Source: Patiria miniata
Taxonomy: Eukaryota > Echinodermata > Asteroidea > Valvatida > Asterinidae
Assembly (NCBI RefSeq): GCF_015706575.1
Contig: NW_024037065.1
Span: 682,001 to 746,000 of the forward strand
DNA length: 64,000 bases
Reading direction: 5' to 3'
How positions within the stretch are numbered: position 1 is the stretch's first letter; every line of letters starts with the position of its first letter. A program made the translations under genes and the position numbers. Under the pieces are notes generated by a model. That model did no database searches. It saw only the letters and a list, made by a program, of their open reading frames with translations, and was not told the origin of the DNA. This document shows, in pieces, positions 44,205 to 56,049 of this stretch.

Positions 44205-45968
44205 CTACTGGGGCGAAAACCCGGCCTCCGTCTTCGTCCCTTGAGATTTTGGCTGCTCATCTTCGAAACGAAGAACCTTGGTTTCTTTTCCCTTCAGGTC
44301 CTTTGTTGGGCACTCTCTTGCAAAATGCTTCTCGTCGCCACACAAATAGCAGGCTCGCCGACTCGGAGATGTGCTCCTCTGTCGTCCCAGCTCCCGGAAC
44401 ATTCCCTTGATCTCTGTAGTAAGATCAGAGATAGAAGCAGCTACCTGCTTGGTCAAAGCTGATGTAGCCACTGTCATCTGTGACATCTGCTTAGCCAACC
44501 CTGCTATCCCTACATCCTGTGTAGGCTCTGGTGTTTTGTTGCCACTTTCTCTTTTAAGGATAGGCTGGGGAGTCGACTGCTTCCTTCTCACTTCCATTTT
44601 CCTTATCCTTAGATCTTCTTCTTCCTCTTCCTCGGAACCAGGGTCGTTTTCGCCGAACTCATACGATGCGCATTTATATGCCCTAACTGGGGGTGCTGAC
44701 TTGGTTAGTTTTTGTGGAGCATGTCTGGCACCTGCTGATTTGCTGATGCAGCGGAACCACTCCATCTTGTCCATTGCCTCGTCAAATGTTTTAGGTTGCT
44801 GTATGCAGGCATGCTGACCAGCTTCCTTGTCCAGGCTTCCCATGCAAAACCTGATGATCGCATTCTTCCTGATCCACGCCTCGGGCAAATCCTTGTAGGC
44901 CTTGGCTGCCAAGGAGAGGATTTTATCGGCCCAGTCTCTTAGGGTCTCGCCTTCTTCTTGGCATTCCAATTGGAAGCGGGCCTGTAGGGTCTCGGGAAGT
45001 TCTTCCCTCTTAAACCTCTTGTTAAATTCTGAGATGAGGTGGCTGTAGGACAAGTCTTCGTTCATCTTACTAAGAAGGACGTAGAAGTCTGCAGCTTTCC
45101 CTGTCAATCCCCAAATCAACATATCTTTTTTCTGACTTTCTGTCCAACCAACAGACATTGCATAGGTCTCAAACTTCCGCTTGTAAAGAGACCAATCGAG
45201 TTTGCCATCAAACTCCAGCGTCTTGGGGAGCACTCGTGGTTTCCGGTCCTCTGGCGTCACACCTCGAGTCTGGGGTGCGCGAGTAGCCGACTGCGGGATG
45301 GCCACTGGACGGTGCCTATACGGAAGTGGTGGTACCATATCTGGTGACGGATATGGAGGTTGACCATACCATTGCTGTGGTGGGTCAGGGCGGTATGCCA
45401 CCGACTGCGGTGGTAGGTACGGGTAAGCACCTACATCTGGGTTTTGGGGTGGAATTGGTGGGTATGCATACATGTACGTGGGCGGTGGTGTGTATCTGTC
45501 CGAGTAAAAAGACCATGGGGGCATGTCTTGCGACACCGGCCTACCAGGTTTGTGTGATACATAACCCTGAGGTCTGCATCGTGCTTGAGCAGTGTCAATG
45601 TGTTGCGACATGTTCTGCACGAAGCTGGCCTCTGCGGAATGTGGAGGGGGTTCTGATTGCGTTGGTTGACTGGACGACCTGATGCGGTTGTCCTGTTGCG
45701 CGGGTGCCACCGGCTCCCTAGTCGGACTTTGATCCGACTGCATGGTCGCCTGCTGACAGGTGGGGTCTGTGGTGAAGTCGATTGACCTATACAACCTCTC
45801 CGAGGGTTTTAACCTGGGTATGTGTTCAATGTTATCGGGAGTTATTGGAAAATTCTCCTCCCTGTATTGGACGATATTTCTAGCAATCCTAGACCCTATC
45901 CCGTGAAGTTGTTGCAACTCAACCTCCCCTGCAAAATTTATCGGAACTAATCTGGACATGAGGAACAA
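44205..45968 (-). CDS. gag: Gag of the LTR element with HhH-like N-terminus and zinc knuckle
   Basis: The 587-residue frame opens with a segment resembling the ComEA-type helix-hairpin-helix (INFAGEVELQQLHGIG, then IVQYREENF). A Pro/Tyr-rich stretch follows, then a retrotransposon Gag core (SLYKRKFETYAMSVGW, TLQARFQLECQEEGETLRDW) and a CCHC knuckle (CYLCGDEKHFAREC) near the C-terminus. Gag packages the RNA. The HhH resemblance is by eye. Confidence 0.9.
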   Translation of the reverse strand: MFLMSRLVPINFAGEVELQQLHGIGSRIARNIVQYREENFPITPDNIEHIPRLKPSERLYRSIDFTTDPTCQQATMQSDQSPTREPVAPAQQDNRIRSSSQPTQSEPPPHSAEASFVQNMSQHIDTAQARCRPQGYVSHKPGRPVSQDMPPWSFYSDRYTPPPTYMYAYPPIPPQNPDVGAYPYLPPQSVAYRPDPPQQWYGQPPYPSPDMVPPLPYRHRPVAIPQSATRAPQTRGVTPEDRKPRVLPKTLEFDGKLDWSLYKRKFETYAMSVGWTESQKKDMLIWGLTGKAADFYVLLSKMNEDLSYSHLISEFNKRFKREELPETLQARFQLECQEEGETLRDWADKILSLAAKAYKDLPEAWIRKNAIIRFCMGSLDKEAGQHACIQQPKTFDEAMDKMEWFRCISKSAGARHAPQKLTKSAPPVRAYKCASYEFGENDPGSEEEEEEDLRIRKMEVRRKQSTPQPILKRESGNKTPEPTQDVGIAGLAKQMSQMTVATSALTKQVAASISDLTTEIKGMFRELGRQRSTSPSRRACYLCGDEKHFARECPTKDLKGKETKVLRFEDEQPKSQGTKTEAGFSPQ

Positions 45969-46882
45969 AGAAATCTTCCCTCAAAAAATGTACGGCGTAC
46001 AAAGTTGCCCTCGGTAGCACGACAAATTTTATGTACACAGCTCCAGAATGCTCCAGTCATGAACAAAAAATTATCTCAAACAAAAATACAACAGATGCGT
46101 TGTTTTCACCAAGAAATAAATTGGAAAAAATTATCGCTAAACAAAATTACAATGGATGCCTCGCTTAAATACCACAGAAATACAACGGATGCGTTGTCTT
46201 CACTAACAAAAAAAACAGACTGCATGCGTTCTAGGCATAAACGCTTTCTTGTTGTTGCTTTTTATTTTGTTGTGTTTAAATTATTTATTAACACAAGCAA
46301 CATGCATTGGCAAAAACAGGAATCACAAAAAAGGAAAGTAATTGAAGAATATTACTTATATAATACCTGTTACGGTATTAAGTTACCCAAGATACCACAG
46401 ACGTGCTTTATTTGTTTAGTGCAATAGACTGCAGAGAACACACACATGTATCTCTAACCACAGTCCAACAGCATATAGTCCACAAAATCAGCCCCGTCTA
46501 TTTCTATATTCCGATGCGAAATAAAAATAGACAGTAGTAAACATGGTACTTTATGTTGAAAACTGTAAAGAGGGGCGTACCACTAGCTGAGTGTATGCTA
46601 TAGTGACCCAAGTTCTCAAAATTGTAAACGGCCAAAGTAACCAAAGTGAGGGGCTAACCAGTTGTTAATTTATTTTGTGGACGGTCATGGCACTGACCAT
46701 GCTGACAGTACTATTATCTTAAACCACTTTCCCTTCCGCTTATTTTTCCCCCTTTTATTTTTTTTATTTTTTATTTTTCTCTTTGTATTTGTTTAATTCC
46801 TTATCAAACCCAATACTGAGATCAAGAGATGGCCCAACAATAAGCTTTAAATGTACTGAAGGCTACTTGCTGTGCCGCTCCG
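45969..46882 (-). other. Leader region of the LTR element
   Basis: About 0.9 kb of AT-rich sequence lies between the 5' LTR and the gag start. No ORF of the element is seen here. Confidence 0.6.
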
Positions 46883-46900
46883 AACTATCCTCGTCGCCAA
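46883..46900 (-). other. Primer-binding-like site of the LTR element
   Basis: On the minus strand TTGGCGACGAGGATAG follows the LTR end CACTACA directly. A TGG start is usual for sites complementary to the 3' CCA of a tRNA. The tRNA is not identified. Confidence 0.65.
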
Positions 46901-47264
46901 TGTAGTGCTTCACGGTGTATCTACACGTGCGTCAGGAGCGTGAACCGAGACGGTGCTTGCCGCGGCCGACTTCACTTCTTACGGGTCCGAATTCCTCGTA
47001 AAAAGACAAGCCCGCAGGATTACTGTTAATCCCAGGCTTGAGTCCGATCCGGCAACTTGGGTCTCGAACGCAAAGGAGACGGATTGGTGCAGAAACACGA
47101 GAACACTAGAAGTTCTAGAAGAGTTTTGGTAACAACCATGTGACAATGTTTCGACTGATCTAAGATGGCGGCGCCCACGAAAAACGATAAATTGATCATC
47201 GGTCACGTGACCGCATAATTCTGATACATTGATTAGTACGGGTGAAATATCAACTGGCACTACA
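46901..47264 (-). repeat. LTR (5' LTR of the minus-strand element)
   Basis: Same length and sequence as 36939-37302 by eye, followed by the target-site copy ACCA(T) and the resumed Helentron frame. Confidence 0.95.
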
Positions 47265-50200
47265 ACCATAAGATTGAATTGTGTGAGAAATTTGGTATTT
47301 CAAAACTTTGTCTAGATAGACATGAAATCTCCAAGATATGTGAAAAATTGAGTAAGCCTGACTCTGTTAAAACAATTCAAGGTGATGGTAACTGTTTCTA
47401 CAGAGCTATTAGTTATGCTATATCAGGGACTGAGGACAATCACATGCAACTTAGATTAGCAATTGTTCATCACTTGCTGGAAAATGCTGCTCAGTTTAGG
47501 TGCTGTTTACGCGAAGGTTACAGAACAGTGCAAGAGTATGTCACAAATGCAAGATTGTGTAATAATGGTACATGGGCTACTGAGGTGGAAATCATTGTAA
47601 CAGCACATATTTTGGATGTCGATATTTACACGTATGATGATGGTAATAGATGTAAGTGGTATTTGTTTTCAAGTAGTTATGCATGTCCAGGCCGTGCTTC
47701 TGATAGTTCTGTGAAATCAGGAATTTATTTGCACCACAAGAATCAAATACATTATGATTTAGTGACAAGTGTATGTGAGTTGAGAAGGGAGCTACCGATA
47801 GACAGCACTCAGAAACATGATGAAAATACATCCAAAACACGAGTATTGAAAAGATCAAAGAGACGCAAACGTGTTAATGTAAAGAAGAGGCAGAAAACTA
47901 ACCGAGAAAAACAAAGTGAAAGATATCAGAGAAAGAAAGATAAAGAAAATAAAAACGATGCTGTAAATGTCAGAGAGAAAAAAAAAAGGGCAAAGAAAGA
48001 AAAATATCGTAGTTGTGTGCAATACAGACAAGGTGCTATTGAGTATGGCAAAAAGAGATACAAAGAAAATGTGAAAACCATTACTGGGGTTGTAAGGAAA
48101 AGATACCATGAGAATGCTGATTATAGGAATAACAAAATTGGCAATGCAAAAATGAAGTATGACAGAGATGAAGAACATAGGCAAAGAAAAAAGCAATGTA
48201 CAATGACGAACTATCATAAAAATATAGAGTATAGACAACAAAAGATTAATAATGCCAAAACAAGATATGAGGATGCAGTACATAGGCAAGAAAAGATCAA
48301 TTTTGCTAAAGCTAAATATCATGAGAATGAAGAACATAGGCAAAGAAAGGTGAAGAGTGCCAAAACGAAGTATCATGAGAATGAAGGACATAGGCAAAGA
48401 AAGGTGAAGAGTGCCAAAACGAAGTATCATGAGAATGAAGGACATAGGCAAAGAAAGATGACTAGTGCCAAAAAATACACTAAGAAAAAATACCATAGTG
48501 ATTTATCATATAGAAATGCTCTTGTTAAATCGATTAAAAAAAAGTATTCTTTGAACAAATTTTATAGGATGAAATTGATAAATTTTCAGAAAGCAAAGTA
48601 CCACACGGATAGGTGTTATCGTCAAAATATGAAGCAAAGAAATGATGAACGAGAAAAAAGAAAGAGAGCAAGTCAATGTATTATGAACAATGTAATGAGA
48701 AATTGGAGGCAAGATGTATCATCCGGACCTGAATATATATGTGCAGTTTGCCATAAACTCCTTTTTCGAAAACAAGTTGTTAAGTGTTATCAAAAGAAGT
48801 ACAAATGTGTCTATTGCATATGTGGTAAATTTGTGCATACATGTGGAGACAATGGAAATTGTGGTGATAAGTGTAAAGTGTCAGAATCAAGTAGATCATG
48901 TTTGTGGATTTGCTATACATGTCACAGGAAATTGCTTCAGAACAGGATCCCAGCAGAAGCTTGTGCAAACAATTTGGCATTGGAAGATATCCCAGAGGAA
49001 TTGAGTTGTTTAAATATATTGGAGGAGCATCTGATTGCAATCAATGTGGCATTTATGAAGATGATGGCTTTACCCAGAGGTGGTCAGAATGGAGTGCATG
49101 GCCCAGTTGTATGTGTACCATCAAATATTTCAGAAACAGTAACAGCATTACCTAGATGTGGAAATAATAATCAGTTAATCAAAGTTAAGTTGAAGAGAAA
49201 GTTGTCATTCAAAGGATATTACCAGTATCAATATGTCAGCAGAGAACATGTTGAGCGTGCACTACAGTATCTAAAGGAGCATAATGTATGGTATAATGAC
49301 ATTGAGATGAACTGTGAGTGGGACAATCCCTTGGAAGATGAAAGTGAAAAGCAAGAAGAGCATGAATCCGATAACTCGAGTGAGAATGATGAAGACACAG
49401 ATGTAGACACAGATGTAGACACAGATGAAGAACGGTTGACGGGTATTACTTACGATACATGTTTGCAGCCAGTGAACATTGCTCAAGATGCCCTGGATCA
49501 AGATTTTGATGGTGTCATGTGTGTTGCTCCTTGTGAACGAAATAGCCCAGTCAGAGTATTGATGGAGAAAGCTAATGAGGCCAAATGTTTCCCAGCATTA
49601 TTTCCAACAGGCACTTCTACTTTCAGTGATGATCGTGATGTGAAATTGAGTTTTTCTAGATATTTTCATAACAGGTTAATGAATGCAGATAATAGATTTG
49701 CAAATAGTACTCAGTATATCTTCTATGCTCAGTACCTGTCAGAAATACAACAAGTAATGTCAAAAGTATCAATTGCAATGCGTCAGAGTTCAGGCAGTAT
49801 ACACAGTGCTGAAAGGGTAAATGCTAGCATGATAAATGATAGAGATCAACTGAGAGATATTTTACAGTCTGATAGTGGTTATAGGTTCTTGAAACCAATT
49901 AGAGGTACACCCCCATACTGGCAAGCAGCTCAGAAAGATGTCATGGCTATGATTAGACAGCTTGGAATACCAACATGGTTTTGTTCATTTTCTGCAGCTG
50001 ATATGAGATGGCCTGAAGTCATAAACACAATATTGAGGCAACAGGGTGATTCTAGAGATGTTGAAGATTTGGATTGGAATGAGAAGTGTAAAATATTGCG
50101 AAGTAATCCTGTGACTGCAGCTAGAATGTTCGACAAGAGATTCCATTCATTCTTGAAAGATGTAATTATGTGCAGAGCTCAGCCTATTGGCAAAGTCAAG

Positions 50201-53200
50201 GATTATTTCTATAGAGTTGAATTTCAGCAAAGAGGAAGTCCACATACCCACTGTCTATTTTGGATTGAGAATGCTCCGAGATTGGGATATGATAGCGATG
50301 TAGAAGTTATTCAATTCATTGATTCATATATCAGTTGCAAATTGCCATCTAAGGAGGAGGACCCAGAACTGAATGACATAGTGAGTCACGTGCAGCTACA
50401 TAGCAGAAAACATTCCAAGTCATGTAAAAAGAAGGGAACTGAGTGTAGATTTAATTTTCCAAGACCACCATCTAATAGAACCTTCATTACTGAGCCAGAT
50501 CCAATGGATAATGATGATGACCAATATGATCATCATACTGATACAATGACTGATGATGATGATGATGATGATGATCATGATGGGGATGATGATGATGGTG
50601 ATGATGATATTAATAATGATACAAATATGCATTGTGATAGCAAGAAGCATAGTGATGCCAAGGAATTATTGAAGTCAGTATGGGATGCAATACAGAATGA
50701 GGAAAACCAGCATTTGTCAACTTTACAGTTATTTGAAAGAATTAATATTACACAAGATGAATTTGAAAAAGCCAACAATAGGTTGAGCCAAAAACCTACA
50801 ATTGTCATAAAAAGAGAACCACAAGATGTATGGGTCAATCTGTACAATCCTGATTTGATTAGATGTTGGAATGCTAACATGGATATTCAGTACATCAGTG
50901 ATGCATATGCTTGTGCTGCGTATGTTGTGTCATATATGTCTAAATCAGAACGTGAAATGGGACAGTTATTAGCAAATACACAGAAAGAAGCTTTGAAGGG
51001 TAATTTGGATGCTAGACAAAGTATGAAGGAACTTGGTTGTGTATATCTGCATAATCGTGAAGTATCAGCCCAGGAAGCAGTGTTTCGAGTATGTGGTCTC
51101 AGATTGAAAGAGGGTTCAAGAAAAGTTGAATTCATTCCTGTTGGCGAGAATCCTGTCCGAATGAGTTTACCACTAAGTGTAATTCAGAGCAGGTCTGAAG
51201 ATGATGACAGTGATATATTCATGGCTAACAGAGTTGATCGCTACAAAGCTAGACCAGATCTTGATAAATTTAATAACATGTGCCTTGCTACATTCTGCTC
51301 AGAATACAGGATAATATATAATGCAAACACTAACAAGAAAACTAAATCACCAGTGTATGAACTTAAAGATGGCTTGGGTCACATACAGAAGCGTAGTAAA
51401 ACTGAACCCGCAGTCATAAGATACCCCCGATTTTCAGAGAATAAATATCCTGAGAAATATTATCGCAGTATATTGCAGCTGTTTCTTCCATATTCTGTAG
51501 ATGCACATTTGAAACCACGTCAGTTTGAAACATTTGAACAATTTTATAAAAATGGTGCTGTAAGTCTTAATGATCAATTGAAATCTGTGAGATGCATTGT
51601 TGAAAGTAATCGCTCTTTGTATGAGGCAAACGCTGATTCTCTTGAAGCAGCAGAACAGTATGTCAAGAAATTTGGTCTTCAAGAAGATGCTTGGGCTTTG
51701 ATTTGTCCTACTTCTGAGCAAGAGAGACTTGAGTGTGGAGCAGAATGTGAAGAAGTAATAGGAGAAGAGAATGGTTTTGATATCCCTGATTTGCAAGCTG
51801 ATGAAACAGTAGGAAAAAAATGTAGTATTGAACCACATCCAGCAAAAATATCAAAGCAAGAAGCACTCAATTTATTAAGATCATTGAACGTAGAGCAGAG
51901 ACATGTATTTAATAAGATTCGTAACTGGTGCTTACAAAAGATCAATGGGAAAAATCCTGAAGCATTTAATGTATTTGTGACAGGTGGAGCTGGAACTGGG
52001 AAAAGCCACTTGATAAAGTCAGTTCATTATGAAGCAACAAGACTTCTTGCTAGAATGGTTCAAAATCCAGACAATATGTCAGTGTTGATAGTTGCACCTA
52101 CAGGAGTAGCTGCTTTTAATGTCAATGGTAGTACAATTCACAGTGCTCTTTCAATCCCTGTTGATGCGAGATTACCATATCAACCACTTGGAGAAGAGAA
52201 ATTGAATACACTGAGGAACACGTTACAAGATCTTCAAATTTTGATTATAGATGAAATATCGATGGTGGATCACAAGATTTTGTGTTATATACATGGACGT
52301 TTGCGTCAGATGAAACAGACACGTAGTCATAATCCTTTTGGTAACATCAGTATTTTAGCTGTTGGAGATTTTTATCAATTGCCGCCAGTCAAAGGAAAAG
52401 CATTGTATCAGAAAGCACTCCCAGTAGATCTATGGAATGATAATTTCAAGAAAGTGGAACTAAATGAAATCATGCGACAAAAAGATGATGTACAGTTTGC
52501 AAAACTACTGAATAGGTTGCGACTGAAAAGTAAGAAGGAAAAGTTATCTGAAGATGATGTAACATTATTGAAGTCGTGTGAAAGTGCAGAGGATAGGAAT
52601 GATGCATTACATATCTACCCATGTAACAAACAAGTGGATGAATACAATACGCAGACACTCCTTGCAACCTGTACTGATTGTATATTGATTATTGCTAAGG
52701 ATTTTCAGAAAGATGCTAGTAAAGGTCATGCGAAAGGAAGGGTAAAGCTTCCTAAGAAATCAACATACACAAACCTGCCTGAATCATTGTGGTTAGGTGT
52801 TGGTGCTAGAGTAATGTTAACTAAGAATATTGATGTATCAGATGGACTTGTGAATGGAGTATTTGGCACAGTACGTGCAATTATTATGCTGCCTGATAAA
52901 TCTTGGCCAAAGTGCATTGAAGTTCAGTTTGATAAGAAAGATGTTGGATCTAAGTTGAAAAGAAAATACAAAGCGTCAAATAAAGAAGACACAGTTCCAA
53001 TTCAAAAGGAAGAGGAAAATGTCAGTAAGAATTGTGTTCGACAGCAGTTTCCTTTAAAATTAGCCTGGGCATGCACAGTTCACAAAGTGCAAGGAATGAC
53101 AACAGATAGAGCAGTTGTTTCACTTGAACATACATTTTCAGCTGGACAAGCTTATGTTGCACTGAGCAGAGTCACATCAATGCATGGACTTGTGATTCAA

Positions 53201-53977
53201 GGGTTTGATGAAAAATATATCTACTGTAACAAGGCGGTTTCGGAATCATTGAAGAGTATGCAAGAATTTATTGATGCAGAAGAATGTGTACAGGAAGAGA
53301 AATCTAACAAGACTGTAATTAGAATGCATAATATTCAAGGATTAAAAGAACATCAAATGGACCTGAAATGTAATCAGGAAATGATGAAATCTGATTTTAT
53401 TTGTCTTACCGAGACATGGATCGATGATGAGGAATACCCTGACAATGACATACATGTAGAATTAAGTGAATTCAAATGCTATCATCAGATCAGAAGTGCT
53501 TCATATGATAAAACAAATAAACTAACCCAGATGTTGAAGCAACAGTGTCATGGAGGAGTGGCAGTATTTGGTAGAAGGAACAGAGCTTTCAGCAGACTAT
53601 TTCTTCCTGTTGAGAATCTAGAACACATTGCATTTCAGATAATTAGTCAGATGTCATATTGTGTGGTAGTAATTTATCGTCCAGCTTCATATTCAATGGA
53701 TCAATTTCTTGGCAACATTAAAATACTGCTTAATGAACTTCACAAAGTGTCAAATAGGTGCATTGTAATGGGTGATTTTAATGAAGACATTCTGAAACAC
53801 TCTTCACGGATTGAAAAGTTAATGCAAGAGTTTTGTTATAGACAATGTGTTAATGATGAAACTACAGAAAATGGCACATTGATTGACCACGTATATGTAA
53901 GAAATATGGATACAGTAGATGCTAAGGTGATTCCGACTTACTACAGTAACCATGAAGCAGTCTCCATAACAATATAA
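47265..53977 (+). CDS. Helentron polyprotein copy 2, C-terminal part (after the LTR insertion)
   Basis: The frame resumes right after the LTR at the codons equivalent to YDHKI in copy 1 and runs open to 53975-53977. It carries OTU (47370-47790; GDGNCFYRA), an expanded Lys/Tyr/His repeat region (47850-48690) including 54-base units (KYHENEGHRQRKVKSAKT), the Cys-rich DUF6570-like block, HUH Rep (SPHTHCLFWI near 50238), an Asp run (50500-50610), the Tyr pair (near 50930), Pif1 helicase (GGAGTGKSH near 51985; GDFYQLPPV near 52365; YVALSRV near 53155) and EEP endonuclease (about 53320-53977; GDFNED, LIDHVYV). It has no internal stop. Differences from copy 1 are mostly substitutions plus repeat-number changes. 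Confidence 0.95.
48310..48475 (+). repeat. 54-bp tandem repeat within Helentron copy 2 coding region
   Basis: About three in-frame 18-residue units (KYHENEGHRQRKVKSAKT) are nearly identical at the DNA level and absent in this number from copy 1, so this is a recent expansion in the basic linker. Confidence 0.8.
50500..50620 (+). repeat. GATGAT microsatellite encoding an Asp-rich tract
   Basis: GAT repeats encode a run of Asp between the HUH motif and the Tyr pair. Copy 1 has a differently arranged tract at 4835-4975, so the region is length-variable. Confidence 0.8.
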
Positions 53978-56049
53978 TTTAGGTTTTAATGAGGACATTC
54001 TAAAACATTGGACTTTGAAAATGTCAATGTGAACTCATGGTTTTACCCAGACTTTTTGACAGTTCTGTGATGTACATGTAGGATCAATTTGGTCAATTTA
54101 ATAGTGACAGTGTGCGTAATAACGGTTGTGATGTATTGAGTTTTTAATTATGATAACATGTAACACTTTCTTTCCATAATGTTGAAGTTGAATTGTCTAC
54201 ATGTATATAGGAACATTTGGTTTGGATTTATCAGGAAATCTTTCAAAACACTCATCACGCAAAATTGCAAACAACCTCAATCCTTCAAAACCCTCCCACT
54301 ACAAGTTTGAGTACAATTTTAAAATTCAATGAGGAATTATTATTGATACAGAAGCAGCACAGATTATACAAAATGTGCTTGTACTTAAGCCTTAATGTAG
54401 AATATAGAAATAAATACCACAAAATACCGTAGCTCATTAAGACCTGGATACATTACATGTACATCCTCAAAATCAACTGGCGCCATCGGTATGAGTGGGA
54501 GTGGAGGGCAAGTGGAGAAATACGTGCCCCCCCCCCCCTCCCCTTCTTACAAATATTTTAAAAAAAAACCTGTGAGGTGCAAAGTCACATTTTGGTGTTA
54601 ATTTAATGCACATTAAACAATATTCTTGTGTGCAAGAGTGTCAATGGAGAGGAGGTGGAAAATATGCCCACCCACCAGGTTGCAAACAATGATGAATTGA
54701 GAATATACTGGAATAAGTATACACAGATTGGAGAGCCTTGCTCCCTTCTGGAAAAAATATCATGGTTACGTGCAAGACATGCATTGAAATGGCATACAGC
54801 ATTGAATTTGTAAAAGCCTTCAAAACTGACTGGTTGATTCAGAGGATTGCTGTAGAATAAAAGGAAGTCAAAAATTGCATGTTAATGAAATCATGAAATA
54901 TACATGAATGAACTTGTATAGCTCTAGATGTGTATGTTATTTATTTGAAAACATTGACATGCTGTATGATGGTGGGGCGTTGATTGAGGAAACATACTGG
55001 TACATGTGTACGTATAATGTATGCCTTGAGTACAGGTCATTAGAATTTTGAAGTCATATTTTCAATGCACTTGTCACAGACTTGTTAGTCAGGAAATACA
55101 GGTATTGTAATGTACAACAAAAAGAACTGAGTTGCACATCATTTGAGAATAGCAGTGAATCTGCAAATCTTGAATGAGTGGACAACAATTTGTGCAAGCC
55201 GTGGTGGTCCAAAGTGCATATACAACTACATGTTTGTCTTGAATGTTAGCACTAATCAGAGGTTAATTGTCACAAATATTTATGCCTGAATTGAACATGG
55301 CCAGTGATTAGAGCTACACATGTAAACTTAATTTTGTATCGATATTTTACAGATACTCTACTGTCCACACAGTCGTAATAGACTTGTTGCTCAGCAGTTA
55401 TTTTCATCTGATATAATATTTTAGAATACATTCACAAGAAAAAAAAGTGATTTTGTGCATGAAAAGCATAAATGCGTTCTGGGAACCACCTCTCTTCTGA
55501 AATTTCAGAATGCATGTAGAAGTGGTTAGTGACATTTGAGCTGCATTAGTTGAAATAACATTCATAGGTTGTTGTCTAGTAGTGTGAAGCTTTAATAATT
55601 ACAGATTGAATCATTTTGTCCTCATGCACGTCTTTCAAACAGATATACAATGTACATGTACAATTGATGTGCACTTTATATGTATTGGTAATAACTTAAA
55701 CATTTTGATAGTCAAATATGAGTAATATTTTTCATGCAGATCATGAAGTTGTATTCTGAAGTGCAGTACGTTAGTATCACCTACTTCTCTGTTGTACGAT
55801 GCTGAGTGTGGCTCATTTAGCATTTCAGTGAGTGTTGGCTTACACCATTGTCAAGTTTTCATGGAGTTATTTCGTCATTAACATTGATGTCCTCAGGGCC
55901 ACCAGCATTTGAGGTAACCAGCATCGAGGCCATCTCCATGAAATAAAGATGTCTTGGGCAGGATACCCCCCCCCCCCCCATAGCTAGATCACCTGGACCT
56001 CTCCCCCCCCCCCCCCATACACTGTAGCTTCATCCAAGCACTAATCGTG

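Larger units (their letters stand above)
36939..47264 (-). mobile_element. Ty3/Gypsy-type LTR retrotransposon, young insertion
   Basis: The element is 10.3 kb, minus strand, with 364-base LTRs that read identical by eye, a primer-binding-like site beside the right LTR and a polypurine tract beside the left one. The flanking ACCA (36935-36938 and 47265-47268; ACCAT if the border is moved one base) is the target duplication. Parts in element order are Gag, protease, RT-RNaseH-integrase with a C-terminal PHD finger, a zinc-finger ORF and a TatD-like ORF. It is inserted in the Helentron copy 2 ORF. It looks largely whole; the parts lie in several frames, as is common in the family, with at most one or two possible breaks. 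Identical LTRs indicate a very recent insertion. Confidence 0.95.

Noticed and set aside
47855-48496. Long hydrophobic minus-strand ORF resembling a membrane protein.
   Set aside because: Antisense of the Lys/Tyr repeat region of Helentron copy 2. The antisense of AAG/AAA-rich codons always looks hydrophobic.
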